From positions 17,457-81,456 of the IMG/VR virus record IMGVR_UViG_3300047564_002293: 64,000 nt of DNA. One strand, written 5' to 3'. Positions 20,101 to 28,095 of this stretch are shown in pieces. The notes below the pieces were generated by a model. It was not told the DNA's origin. It ran no database searches and saw only the letters and a list, made by a program, of their open reading frames with translations. Position 1 is the first letter of the stretch, and the number at the start of each line of letters is the position of its first letter. A program made the translations under genes and the position numbers. This DNA is from a virus.

Positions 20101-23100
20101 ACTTTTTGATAAATTCTTCTTCGAGTGTAAATTGTAGTTTCGGTCGTAGACGAATTTGGAATAATATTAACGTCAACTATATCACCACGCGAAACTTTAT
20201 GTTCTGTAGAGGTTTTCAGAATAGCAATTTTATCATTAATTGATATAGGTTTAATTTGACTACTTAAATTGATGATATTTACGATTGAACTGCCTACAGT
20301 ATCAGATAAGGAGAAACTCTTTATGTAAAAATTATCATCTACAACAAAATTTCCTTGAATGACCTTAATTTTTAAATTATTTTTTAATTCTGAAGACTCT
20401 AGAATCAAACCTCTAGCTTTCTCACTAGTACATACAGATCCTGGAGTTAAATTATCTGTTAGTGTAATTAACGAACCTGTAGGAGATGAAGAGATTCTAA
20501 ATGCTAGTGGTTCTGGATTTCTTACATAATAAATTTGGTTTGCAATTATTCCTGAAAAACTATTCGAAAATACAATTGGTTCACCTTCAGAAAAAATGTT
20601 AGAAGCAACTACTAGTTTATTTGAATTTACTTTAAGAATTACAGATTGTTTTCCATTCGTCAAAACAACATCTGAATTTGCTGTATAAGAAGAAGCATTA
20701 TCTAAAATTAAATTAATTACGTTGATAGTGGATGATAACGTATTGGTAGCGTTAAATGTTCCTGATACATTCCTCAAAACCAATGTTTTATCATCAAAAA
20801 CATCTCCAATTAACTGACCAGACGCACCTGTTGATTGTTGCGTTACAATATCACCACTGAAAAAATAACAAGAATTTTCTGTGGTTATTTTTACGGATTT
20901 TGTTTGTTGTGATTCGATTGATTCTACATTTTTTCCTTTGACTGACGAAACTTTGGCAATTAAACCAGAACCTTCGGTGTCGGTGTAGTCTACTTCTACA
21001 ATGCTACCATTTCCAAACGTATTTGTTGAATAATCACATGTTGCTGATGTAACACTTCCAGACTTAATGGAATCTACATATGCAAATATTGATGATCCGT
21101 TTTCAGGAGTGCTCTGCGTCTTTAATCTACTTACTTTTTTGGGTAAATCTTTTTGAGAAATAGATTTATTATAATTTGAATCTACTGGGATAGAATAATA
21201 ATTGGATCCTATAAAATATGGATACACTGGAGTATTACCAGCAGTAATTGTCAAGAAATATGCATAAGTTCCTTCTGGATATTCTGGAGTGATACAGAAT
21301 CTACCATTATTTTGATCTAGATCTCCAGATCTATGAGAATATGAATAATCCTCTATGAAAGATCCCAATGGATAGTCTGATAAAGATGGACCTCCAGATC
21401 TGCTAATGTTTAACGAATAACTAGATCTCATTCTAGAAATAGAAGAAGATGCGTTTGTTGGATTTGAATATCCATATGGACCATAAATTGGATTTCCATC
21501 ATATGCATATCCCAAGATAGGTGAATGCGATAAAGTTGATGGAACATTACCTAAACTATCTAAGTTATCATTTAATGATACTCTTAAACTTTTTGGATTC
21601 GCTAAGTAAGAATATCCATACCCCAAAGACGTATCATTATTTTGGAAAAAATAACCATAATTTGCATCTAAACTATTTTGCAGTTTAGCATACCTATTCT
21701 TTCTCCATGTTCTTACTTCGCTTATAGCAGTTGCTCCAGATCCAACTGGTTCTATAATTACTTGAACATTCTGTTGAGTATAAAACTTTCCTCTATCGTT
21801 TTGTACAAAACCAGTTATTTTACCATCTGTTGAAATTTCGGCAGTATAACTTGCGAATCTACCTCTTCCCAGAGAATCTTTAATAATAACTCTAGGTGGA
21901 GATGAGTAGTATTCGCCAGGATTAATAATATTCAATCCAGTAATCTGATCTCCAGTTACTACTGCTTCTACAACTGCATTTCTACCAGAAGTAATAGTTA
22001 CTTTTGGTACTGGAGGGAAAAATCCAGATCCAGATGTAATAACATCAATTCTTTCTACGACTTCGCCCGACATAATTGCCTTAGCCGATGCAACTATGTT
22101 ATCAGAACCATCTTGAACCAATACATATGGTGCTGTAGCATATCCACTACCTTGAGAAGTAACTATGATATTAGTGATTTCGCCAAAAATTACTTTTTCA
22201 GTATCTTTTGCTCCCCTAATAGTCACTCCGTTTACTAAAATACCAATATCTGTATATGGCGTTTCGTAAATCTCTGTGGTAATTGATGGATACTTTCGAA
22301 TGAGTTTTAAATGCTTTTGATCTTGTAAAGTTTGAGACCAAGAGTTCAATCCAATGGCATGAGATGGGTATCCAGATGATGTGATATAATAATATTGCTC
22401 ATCCTCATAAATTGCAGAAACTTCGGAGATGGTCTGCTGCAAATCTGATGATATTGACGTATTAGATGAAGTAGGAGCACTATATGTCTCATTAATTTTC
22501 CATCTTACGTCATTATTCGCATTATCAAAAATAATTCTATTTCTAGTCTCAAATCCTGATCTTGAATATTGTACTAAATCGTTTTCTTGTGAATATGGAA
22601 CATTAGAATCAATGTTCAAAGAGTAAATTACACCAAAGACAAGTAATTTAACTTCTTGTGATGCACCAAAGGTATCAACGTAACTACCAGTAACCAAAGA
22701 AAAATCATAAACTGGTGTATTTACTGGATGTGATTGTGGTGAAGATCCTCTACTTTCGATAGTAAATTGATTTACATTTTTTGATTTGTAATTAACTACT
22801 TCATTTCCTATTAAAAGTTGTCCAGATAGAGAATTCCAACCAGTAGTGGAATAAACGTAAATATTTTTATTTGCTCCATCTGAACCAGATAAAAATTTGG
22901 TTAAGAATGTTTGAGAAGCAACGGAAAATTCTCCAACAACACTAGACTCTGATAAAATTAATTCGTAGAAACCATCACCAATATCTTTTACATTGTCTAC
23001 AATGGCAAAAGCTGTTTTGATTGAAGAGTCAAAGGTATTTTCTGGTTGAGTAATTTTCTCCCCAATCAACTTTGTTACATCGCCAGAAATGACTCTTACT

Positions 23101-23849
23101 TTTAGTGAATAGTTGTCTATCCATTCACCAGATGATGATTTGAATGTACTTTCTCTTGGATAGTAAACACTGGGAACATCAGTAGGATCTTTAGCAATGA
23201 TTGAATTGAATAAAAATCTAATTGATTGATCTGTTCCCTTTGACTGATAAAACTTCTTAATGTTCTTGATTAATAGAGTTTTATCTACTTCTGGTTTTAA
23301 ATCTTTTTCTGGAAAATCACCAAGATACTGAGACTCGAAATTTTTGATTAATGAATATAAAAATAAATTACTGATATTGGATACAATTTTGCCACTCAGG
23401 TGCTCTGTTCCAGTTCCTAAGTCTGCATATTCTACATTTGTAATATCAGATTTGCTGTACAGATCACCAAGTTTTGTTGTGGCGTTTATATTTCTGTAGC
23501 AATCAACAAAAGAAGTTGCTGTCTTTGTTTTGTAAAATACTGCTTCATCTTCTATCAGAATATACCCATTGGTATCTGGAAAAGACGATGTATCGGCAAC
23601 ATTAATGGTTGTTGATGTCGCTGAAATATTAGAAGTTAACGTAGTATTCTGTTGAAGAATAGTTTTTTCGTAAGTATCAATATCATGATACTTCGTTAAA
23701 TTATTAATAAGATCTATAGGTTGCCCAGGCAATTCAAGCTGCTCGTAATATTTCTGCATAAACGCAGAAAACTGAGGATATTCCGAAGAAATAAACTTTG
23801 GTAGTTGATCATCAACTAACGATGAGAGCTTTCTAACCTTGGTTGCCAT
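14124..23849 (-). CDS. 7: Baseplate wedge initiator gp7, giant form with a YHYH domain
   Basis: 3241 aa. The N-terminus (LVDDQLPKFISSEYPQFSAF...YYEQLE) is the cyanophage gp7 signature, and it follows gp6 by 7 bp. T4 gp7 is 1032 aa, so this is about three times longer. Visible segments: GSGYA/GSGF beta repeats (residues about 556-710); a YHYH-type segment (GYAYDGNPIYGPYGY...NGRFCITPEYPEGTYAY) at about 774-885; many further beta-repeat stretches; and several EIVxYxSK/GxxRGxxxTxxxxHPxG turns. gp7 nucleates the wedge in T4; peripheral insertions may face the outside. No frameshift seen. Confidence 0.88.
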   Translation of the reverse strand: MATKVRKLSSLVDDQLPKFISSEYPQFSAFMQKYYEQLELPGQPIDLINNLTKYHDIDTYEKTILQQNTTLTSNISATSTTINVADTSSFPDTNGYILIEDEAVFYKTKTATSFVDCYRNINATTKLGDLYSKSDITNVEYADLGTGTEHLSGKIVSNISNLFLYSLIKNFESQYLGDFPEKDLKPEVDKTLLIKNIKKFYQSKGTDQSIRFLFNSIIAKDPTDVPSVYYPRESTFKSSSGEWIDNYSLKVRVISGDVTKLIGEKITQPENTFDSSIKTAFAIVDNVKDIGDGFYELILSESSVVGEFSVASQTFLTKFLSGSDGANKNIYVYSTTGWNSLSGQLLIGNEVVNYKSKNVNQFTIESRGSSPQSHPVNTPVYDFSLVTGSYVDTFGASQEVKLLVFGVIYSLNIDSNVPYSQENDLVQYSRSGFETRNRIIFDNANNDVRWKINETYSAPTSSNTSISSDLQQTISEVSAIYEDEQYYYITSSGYPSHAIGLNSWSQTLQDQKHLKLIRKYPSITTEIYETPYTDIGILVNGVTIRGAKDTEKVIFGEITNIIVTSQGSGYATAPYVLVQDGSDNIVASAKAIMSGEVVERIDVITSGSGFFPPVPKVTITSGRNAVVEAVVTGDQITGLNIINPGEYYSSPPRVIIKDSLGRGRFASYTAEISTDGKITGFVQNDRGKFYTQQNVQVIIEPVGSGATAISEVRTWRKNRYAKLQNSLDANYGYFFQNNDTSLGYGYSYLANPKSLRVSLNDNLDSLGNVPSTLSHSPILGYAYDGNPIYGPYGYSNPTNASSSISRMRSSYSLNISRSGGPSLSDYPLGSFIEDYSYSHRSGDLDQNNGRFCITPEYPEGTYAYFLTITAGNTPVYPYFIGSNYYSIPVDSNYNKSISQKDLPKKVSRLKTQSTPENGSSIFAYVDSIKSGSVTSATCDYSTNTFGNGSIVEVDYTDTEGSGLIAKVSSVKGKNVESIESQQTKSVKITTENSCYFFSGDIVTQQSTGASGQLIGDVFDDKTLVLRNVSGTFNATNTLSSTINVINLILDNASSYTANSDVVLTNGKQSVILKVNSNKLVVASNIFSEGEPIVFSNSFSGIIANQIYYVRNPEPLAFRISSSPTGSLITLTDNLTPGSVCTSEKARGLILESSELKNNLKIKVIQGNFVVDDNFYIKSFSLSDTVGSSIVNIINLSSQIKPISINDKIAILKTSTEHKVSRGDIVDVNIIPNSSTTETTIYTRRRIYQKVKLSSPSYTKTIVDTGLGSQRVLNNGSYNITSKSWTANTSVSSGEYLTYNSLVYQVTTSGITGNVPPSHSSGAVSNGTATLTRFYAYANSNFVTTGDYASTTSGNQTFTNVELIFNDITKCRDIEGRVVGNSSDAVIGKAGNTNNARATISVTNGVVTSITITSKGKGYKQGDLLTVQNSSLDRSVTTTSTRFLILEVTHVGFSTTNTRLYLNDVQSISNNDYLQLGSEIVKVTAISNNGLYVDVLRGQKETTVVNHFNNELVSSAYEKYTLPVDFHVGNTDKDGYVLSYDENSQELVVVYGVDRVLGSINSLYSGISFFDSSTPKKLVYVKDNIENQAYKFEFSYDNINWSRNPIIDVQKYYTYKFDTSHYSLTGSFLEFSPSGNFNIISTESLRNTILPGSPGSNIKVKFGFGSYYDNGVLSTTKETSTKYVNYFYFDKAGIIDSDKSYLKLIEDPLQGSKIVTYTTPNSIVYEMSSYPKYDGSGTIAYNTNSASSVGQINSVVIENQGKEFIKIPRVYGVRPAAENECVAVVNWNSIAKNISSINIISSGKNYSKPKAILLNTDGKFAEFEIIKDSNGSISGIVTKNRGVGYNRQPDIKIIETDVKIYFSSASIGVPKSISIIENGKNYNRDTTIRKIFTTPRILVVNNFPENAFIDGEEINQYDSGVLIAKGFVTKNGWRENTNILRIEKIEGEFKENLTIVGKIKNKTAYVVKSFVGLLSDNIKSYYDNLGYYASDRSKISSDSQRIADSYFYQDYSYVIKSKTPIDVWRSLVTQTIHPAGFKVFGEVSVESEVENKIKPVQPKIDHVSFIQLWDPEKNKVTIENTHRVITQSTFNLSNLNVIRGRGSVFASTFDTGEMLSYDIKLTPDFSGYFDSNGNRSGNKTFTITLKGSNTPYSVSNVNNVILSLDGILQEPGKAFTISGTQITFAEAPLGYRSVGGQPIPLSSYREGVDSPPQKIVARIIQFKNNELNNQYFKKIKDISSQFNGIASSFPLYYEDNSPVTLSSNENLLVAIDGVLQQAGSTPLLPLDRSYYIRRTTTPNEIVFVEPPRTFESTKQSFYGVSVSGYERLLIDSRFINGINAGPFILRSAVSGKTVIVDEDRNVLVFVDGVFQQRLKNYSINGSNIIFREPIRVGQKVNILYTYGRDYQKALNAFNYETSLFFNRFIITISGNLSSDYPIEIDGATIKSNTTQGIIRTSYYNGTNTELTIDSQNKRFISSENLEIVGYNGVTKQNLVIQSSRIISIQSFEKNDDQQDILRKSIPGWLLKNSPRFRKEDFVDVGDLLKIDGESEFRTILSKSDIVTKTSYRDVDDVNSNYYGKLGTSTYNGIGYGEGLDVSANIENGKVVSLTWNKKDWDSYVTKQIYPVAAGYGYETAPQLIFVAQAQKDEGGTIIAPAQGGGAKAYAIVHDEEVIDIVLYDQGSDYLVAPKVYISRGYDVIRKQRSIDVTQIIVSMSPKIENAGTLYITSGATFDDSPQPPIITISSVVAVTPFDTDRKITSIVQKSENVKLPVQKCLNVHTSVLNLNANVSSISTSVQFFFSNGQVPIEVVSLFQNATIIKAERELTSYVRTFAKANYLLAYRSLHETGAYLDSSLSLTDKIIYVPTTEKFKSFGKLLVEDEIVSYSSKLSDRFLGVVRGVDGTTIKTHPAGAFVRQYSDDVTIIDAGVDDISTIAKLDIQYASMSSVAPSITTISQLITDPKVQNISEQITTIVQKSVDVSSSGAVNDQYTSILQVTASIQFTENKITQFITTQVESKVENVPVVNVQKLVNSITLLNSTGFADYYEESVLLTNEVIQRNNTIIILDTPFNQISQRNGNIVVVNNANAQTSYKTQYTKLSLSNSLSRYNYWYNMNVGAAFVSQLSFNDISINYNYVTIEDFDVSNFSSFTKSRNIWNLSHPSIQNSIVLANGNTNLSVSNIINVTGNTTYFPSSGYLFTGNGSTYSVVQYTGKTSTSFTGCTLYKGSNIVSSTNNIMPYSV

Positions 23850-23856
23850 TTATATT

Positions 23857-25656
23857 CTACTCTTGAATGAGGGTAAATGAACTATGATCAATATCAATAT
23901 CTAAGAAGATTTCTCTCTTAGCAATAATGTCATTATATTCTGGTTTTACACGAATTTCGATTCTATTATCGGAGAAGGTTCCTTTAATAATATTTAAATC
24001 AAATACTTGAATTTCTCCAGTGACATAATTAATTATTCCTTGATTTTGATTCAGAACAATTTTTTCACCAGTCTGTGAGTCTAATCTGTATAGAACTATT
24101 TTTCCAGATCTATCTTCCAAATACACCGTATAAGAAGGATATTTCTGAACTACAAATCCAGTAGAAGACATGGCATTGGTAGTCGAATCATTCAAAAATG
24201 GATTATTAAAACACAATTCATAATATGCATTATTATTTAACGAAGGATAAAAATCCTTTCTCATGAGAATTGTAGTTAAGTTAGATTTTATAGATCTATC
24301 AGAACTATCAACTACACCCACTATTTTACTATATCTAAACTTCCCACCAAATTTCTCAGTATCACTACTTGCAATATATTTTGCGATATTTTCAATAATC
24401 TTTGTTTTTAAAGAATCTGCACTTAAATTAGTGACAGATTGGTTGTAGAAAATGTTGCTGTACAACTCAACGTAAATAATAGAAGCATCAACAATTTCTG
24501 GAATAACAGATGCTACCGAATATTTTCTTAATTCATCCAAAATAATTTTTTTGGTGTATGAAGAAATATATGCTGAATTGGTTGGTTTTATAGAAATTTT
24601 AACTTTACCATATTCGGGAGGATCTGCATTCTCTCCACCATAAGCAATAATATCTGCTATATTTGGATATACTCTTTTAACAATAGCAGAATAGTCTACA
24701 GCAGTTACGGCACGATTCTGTGCTCCATACATTGCTGGTGCATTGATTTTTATACTATCAATGCTTTCTATGCCACTGCCGCCAAATGCTTTTGCAATAG
24801 TAGTAATGTTGTTAACTTGAACTATGAAATTACTATTTCCACTAACATCACTAACTACACCAGAATAATTAAATATAGACGCTCCGTTGGTTGCATCTGC
24901 ATTGGTAACTAAGTAACTTACTTCAACAACTTGCCCAGTGGTTAATTTTTTGCCAAATACGCCATCGCCAAAAATTAACTTGTAATTTTCATCTTCAATT
25001 TCATTGATGAAGAATACTGGAGATGATGGAGTAGTGTTTAAAATATTGTCGGAAAGAACATATCTTTCGTAGATAGATGCCGATGGAGAATCAAATACTC
25101 TAACTCTAATCGTGCTGACATCAATATTTGCGTTGTTTAATATTACATTAAACACTCCGCCGCCTACTGTGTAAGTATTGGTAACAAAAGTTCCTTCGTA
25201 AATTTTTAAATTATTGAATGATACTGTATTATCTGGCAATACATTTGCCTGCACATCATCCAAAATAACATATTGATATAATTTTTCATCTACGTTTGTT
25301 AGAAACGCATTTCCTCTTCTTAAGAATACTGTGCTTGGTAATGTTGTTCCTTGTAAAGTCAATGAACAAGATACAGCAGCAGATGAAGCAACAGATGATC
25401 TTGGTGTATATCCTAGTTGTTTCGCTATAGCAACTACATTATCACGAAGAGTAGCAGAATCTAAAAATGTCTCATTAACAACCATGTTGGCGTTAAAAGA
25501 CGTATAATAGGTATTATATGCTAATACGTCCAGTAATTGCCCTAATGTAGAACCCTCAAAATCATAATCAGTAAAATCCGAATTCGCTCTCAAATAATCT
25601 CTGAGAGCAACTTTAATATCAAAATAATCTAAATTTGTTAACTGATTGTATGGCAT
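23857..25656 (-). CDS. 6: Baseplate wedge subunit gp6 (gpJ-like)
   Basis: 599 aa (T4 gp6 is 660). The N-terminus (LTNLDYFDIKVALRDYLRA...DYDFEGSTLGQLLDVLAYNT) is the conserved gp6/gpJ baseplate region, and LRDNVVAIAKQLGYTPRS follows. gp6 dimers join wedges into the inner ring. The gene starts 4 bp after the gp25 stop and precedes gp7, the usual order. Confidence 0.93.
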   Translation of the reverse strand: MPYNQLTNLDYFDIKVALRDYLRANSDFTDYDFEGSTLGQLLDVLAYNTYYTSFNANMVVNETFLDSATLRDNVVAIAKQLGYTPRSSVASSAAVSCSLTLQGTTLPSTVFLRRGNAFLTNVDEKLYQYVILDDVQANVLPDNTVSFNNLKIYEGTFVTNTYTVGGGVFNVILNNANIDVSTIRVRVFDSPSASIYERYVLSDNILNTTPSSPVFFINEIEDENYKLIFGDGVFGKKLTTGQVVEVSYLVTNADATNGASIFNYSGVVSDVSGNSNFIVQVNNITTIAKAFGGSGIESIDSIKINAPAMYGAQNRAVTAVDYSAIVKRVYPNIADIIAYGGENADPPEYGKVKISIKPTNSAYISSYTKKIILDELRKYSVASVIPEIVDASIIYVELYSNIFYNQSVTNLSADSLKTKIIENIAKYIASSDTEKFGGKFRYSKIVGVVDSSDRSIKSNLTTILMRKDFYPSLNNNAYYELCFNNPFLNDSTTNAMSSTGFVVQKYPSYTVYLEDRSGKIVLYRLDSQTGEKIVLNQNQGIINYVTGEIQVFDLNIIKGTFSDNRIEIRVKPEYNDIIAKREIFLDIDIDHSSFTLIQE

Positions 25657-25660
25657 TTCT

Positions 25661-26056
25661 TTATGCTCTGGTTCTTTCTAGAAATAACTCGATTGTCTGG
25701 TATTGTTCTGGCAACCCAACCACTTGATATTCTATTTCAATGTCATATCCATTAGCATCATAATTTTCTTCAGCAATTATATTTTTTAACCTTACTCTCG
25801 GCTCGAATGCATTGATAGTATATTCAATTTCACTCTTTACAGCATCGGCATTAATAAAGTCTAATGGTTCAAATAACAAATCAGTGATCCTGCTACCAAT
25901 GTTTGGATTGAAAAATCTCTCTCCAGGAGCAGTTGTGATTAAATTTTGAATAGATTGTTTAATAGCAGTAAAATTTTTAGTCACCAATAAATCATCAGTG
26001 ACTGGATGTTTTGCAAACGTAATACTGATGTCTTTAAACGACCTACTTACAGGCAT
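25661..26056 (-). CDS. 25: Baseplate wedge subunit gp25 (lysozyme-fold)
   Basis: 131 aa against 132 in T4. The GPW/gp25 family core is clear: AIKQSIQNLITTAPGERFFNP...GSRITDLLFEP. It acts at the inner baseplate core with gp6 and gp53. It is the first gene of the wedge operon and has two late -10 elements just upstream. Confidence 0.95.
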   Translation of the reverse strand: MPVSRSFKDISITFAKHPVTDDLLVTKNFTAIKQSIQNLITTAPGERFFNPNIGSRITDLLFEPLDFINADAVKSEIEYTINAFEPRVRLKNIIAEENYDANGYDIEIEYQVVGLPEQYQTIELFLERTRA

Positions 26057-26066
26057 AAAAATACCA

Positions 26067-26086
26067 TATTTATAGTATTATTTATA
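26067..26086 (-). promoter_or_regulatory. Tandem late promoters before gp25
   Basis: Two exact TATAAATA octamers on the minus strand (26074-26067 and 26086-26079), 12 bp apart, upstream of the gp25 ATG at 26056. The nearer octamer is only about 10 bp from the ATG, so the distal one is the likelier source of leadered mRNA. Confidence 0.75.
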
Positions 26087-26113
26087 CCTGTATGGGTAAT
26101 GTCTGTCGGAGAT

Positions 26114-26314
26114 TTACACCATCCATTCGACATAATCATCAAAACCATCCTTACCACCACAGAATTTTGACATTCTATCTTCTGGAGGATCATTTTTTTT
26201 CTTCTCTGTCGGAGTCACGCGCTTTTCATAACCATAATCAGTAATTAATCGCGTAGTTCCCCACATTTCGCGCATGTAATTAACGTCTCTATCTGGATTT
26301 GGAGTGTTTGCCAT
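26114..26314 (-). CDS. Small hypothetical protein
   Basis: 66 aa, charged, ending in an acidic/aromatic tail (DGFDDYVEWMV). GAGGAA precedes the ATG at a good distance. It lies between the 26370 terminator and the gp25 promoters. No family recognised. Confidence 0.7.
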   Translation of the reverse strand: MANTPNPDRDVNYMREMWGTTRLITDYGYEKRVTPTEKKKNDPPEDRMSKFCGGKDGFDDYVEWMV

Positions 26315-26369
26315 CTGTTTTTCCTCAAAATTTGATTAAAACAGAACTTTTTACGGGGTTGCTATCCCG

Positions 26370-26409
26370 AAAAAAAGCGGTATTTCACCAAAAATAGGCA
26401 AAATACCGC
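26370..26409 (-). terminator. Rho-independent terminator
   Basis: Minus-strand perfect 9-bp stem GCGGTATTT/AAATACCGC (26409-26401 with 26385-26377), 15-nt loop, then seven T. It closes the transcript of the 48-aa gene and separates it from the gp25 operon. Confidence 0.85.
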
Positions 26410-26437
26410 AAAAATTATCTGTATTCCTTCGAAATTT

Positions 26438-26584
26438 TCACGAACCCTGCCCGCGATAACGCTTTTTGCGTCCATTTCGACTCGTTGCAGCAAGATTTGT
26501 ATTCTTTGAGCGCCCTTGACTAGTAAGCTTGGGCTTTCCAGGCACGTAATTCGTCTTATTCAAACCAACTTTTGCTTTTGCCAT
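26438..26584 (-). CDS. Small basic protein
   Basis: 48 aa, MAKAKVGLNKTNYVPGKPK then a Ser/Asn/Arg-rich tail (NGRKKRYRGQG). Strongly basic with no hydrophobic core, so it probably binds nucleic acid or is packaged. GAGGTAAAAGTT precedes the ATG. It is 10 bp from the upstream gene and ends just before a terminator. Confidence 0.75.
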   Translation of the reverse strand: MAKAKVGLNKTNYVPGKPKLTSQGRSKNTNLAATSRNGRKKRYRGQGS

Positions 26585-26594
26585 AACTTTTACC

Positions 26595-26969
26595 TCACTT
26601 TGCTTTAGTTTTTAATCCAATAAACACTTGATCTTCAGTAAATGGACCGAGAATAATCGGTCTTTCTGTCCCCTCTATCACCGTAACATCTCCTGATATT
26701 ACAGGTTGCAACTTACTAATGAATACATTAGGATTTGACTTGGCAATATATGTCCTAACACCACTGGTTAAACACGGAAGAATTGGAATAATCGGTTCGC
26801 CAATCACTGGTACTGGCAAAAGTTTATGTTCAGCAAATCTAAATGGTTTTTTACCAGAAAATACATTAGGAGCAGCGATTTCAGTTCCTAATGGGGAAGG
26901 TTGAAATCTACAATTGATACCCCCAACGGAAATGGTATCGATTGATGCACTGAATGCAATGTTGGACAT
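26595..26969 (-). CDS. Conserved structural-type protein, possibly PAAR-like spike tip
   Basis: 124 aa, Pro/Gly-rich and beta-like, with EIAAPNVFSGKKPFRFAEHK and PVIGEPIIPILPCLTSG. The Pro/His/Gly-rich turns and short length recall PAAR spike-tip proteins such as T4 gp5.4, and it lies near gp25. The match is weak; it could be another small virion protein. Its ATG overlaps the upstream stop. Confidence 0.5.
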   Translation of the reverse strand: MSNIAFSASIDTISVGGINCRFQPSPLGTEIAAPNVFSGKKPFRFAEHKLLPVPVIGEPIIPILPCLTSGVRTYIAKSNPNVFISKLQPVISGDVTVIEGTERPIILGPFTEDQVFIGLKTKAK

Positions 26970-27184
26970 TATTGGTCGAAATTACTTTCGATCCTATTTA
27001 TTCTAGCATACAGATCGTCCAGTGTCAAATTTAATTTTTCATAGTCCTCCTTATGCGGCGGACGATAATAAATCACAAACGGATCTGGTAATTTACTTAA
27101 ACGTAACTCTATTTTACTTAGAGTTCTTTCTAGATTCTTTAGTTGAATCTCCAAATCCTTTACCTGCTGTTCTAGTGTCACCAT
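26969..27184 (-). CDS. Coiled-coil hypothetical protein
   Basis: 71 aa from the ATG at 27184 (an ATG at 27256 would give 95 aa but a longer overlap). The N-terminal LEQQVKDLEIQLKNLERTL is a textbook heptad coiled coil; a Pro-rich break (FVIYYRPPHK) precedes a second short helix. It overlaps the upstream gene by 71 bp. Confidence 0.65.
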   Translation of the reverse strand: MVTLEQQVKDLEIQLKNLERTLSKIELRLSKLPDPFVIYYRPPHKEDYEKLNLTLDDLYARINRIESNFDQ

Positions 27185-27446
27185 AGAGATCTCGCAGGTT
27201 GTCTTCGAGACTTTCGGTAGACTCGATGTTGCTTCCAAAGGATGAGGAGTCTTCATAAATTACATTTCCAGTTTCATCAAAAGTTGAAATATTTACTTTG
27301 TCATCAGTGCTGTATATACCCTGATACCACTTGTCTGCTAACTCTAGCATGTGATCAGCTAACTTATCATAATCAGTGAAAGTTTGATCGTCAACCACTT
27401 CACCTTCCTTGTTAACAATTTGATAATTAATCTTCTTCTCGGTCAT
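27114..27446 (-). CDS. Acidic hypothetical protein
   Basis: 110 aa, MTEKKINYQIVNKEGEVV. ATG at 27446 chosen because GAGGA precedes it; the longer frame starts with TTG. The C-terminal third is Ser/Asp/Lys-rich and probably disordered. It overlaps the AbrB-like gene by 20 bp. No family recognised. Confidence 0.65.
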   Translation of the reverse strand: MTEKKINYQIVNKEGEVVDDQTFTDYDKLADHMLELADKWYQGIYSTDDKVNISTFDETGNVIYEDSSSFGSNIESTESLEDNLRDLYGDTRTAGKGFGDSTKESRKNSK

Positions 27447-27627
27447 TTGCAAATTCCTCGTCAACTCGTTCAACTAAAATAGTGCCATCTTTGTTCACAC
27501 TCCATTCTAGCACATCGCCCTCTTCCCATCCAACACTTTCTAATAGGTCTTCGGGGAGTGTTACGAAATACTCCTGAAAGTCATCATTGTATTCTACCGT
27601 TGTTTCGTATACTTTATGCATTATCAT
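27427..27627 (-). CDS. AbrB/MazE-like swapped-hairpin DNA-binding protein
   Basis: 66 aa. Residues about 22-54 (VTLPEDLLESVGWEEGDVLE...DGTILVERV) have the AbrB/SpoVT/MazE beta-hairpin pattern, which forms dimeric DNA-binding folds in transition regulators and antitoxins. No partner toxin is adjacent. It is a candidate phage transcription regulator, and the nearest obvious DNA-binding candidate to the GC-island promoter boxes. That link is inference only. Confidence 0.7.
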   Translation of the reverse strand: MIMHKVYETTVEYNDDFQEYFVTLPEDLLESVGWEEGDVLEWSVNKDGTILVERVDEEFANDREED

Positions 27628-27648
27628 TCATATAATCTTTTTTATATA

Positions 27649-27831
27649 TCACACTTTTGAAAGAATACGCCCATGCGGTAACCATTTCTCACACTTTGAA
27701 ATCCCATAAAGAAATTCATCATATTTTTTATATGTTATTGTTACCTGTCTTCCATTGGTGCTGAAAGCATGAATCTCCATGGAACTTTGGTCTATTATAA
27801 CATAACTTATCTCTTCCACAACATACTCCAA
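27649..27831 (-). CDS. Small hypothetical protein
   Basis: 60 aa if the TTG at 27831 is used; the first ATG (27780) gives 43 aa. Beta-rich (MEIHAFSTNGRQVTITYKKY). No family recognised; the start is uncertain. Confidence 0.5.
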   Translation of the reverse strand: MEYVVEEISYVIIDQSSMEIHAFSTNGRQVTITYKKYDEFLYGISKCEKWLPHGRILSKV

Positions 27832-27953
27832 AGTTCTTTCAGTACTATGTAGATATACCCAAACTCTTCCATTCTAGTCGTCTTGGTGGACCTCGGATTG
27901 CATAGAGTAATTCCAGATTGCCATGGGCGAACGTTTTGAGGTTTTTGAGTCAT
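27807..27953 (-). CDS. Small hypothetical protein
   Basis: 48 aa from ATG 27953 (MTQKPQNVRPWQSGITLC). No Shine-Dalgarno. It overlaps the next frame by 25 bp. Its C-terminus is Trp/Leu-rich (LKELWSMLWKR). It could be a fragment, and it is the last gene before the GC-rich island. Confidence 0.4.
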   Translation of the reverse strand: MTQKPQNVRPWQSGITLCNPRSTKTTRMEEFGYIYIVLKELWSMLWKR

Positions 27954-28095
27954 TTTTATTTGGGAAAAATTTTTTTTATAAACGTGTAATCGATCGAGCG
28001 TTTTCAAAGTTTTGTAGGTTAATAGTATCTATGACTTTTCGCTCGGCCGCGCCGCCATAACGATAACGTTATAATATAACTGCTGCTCTGCCCCC

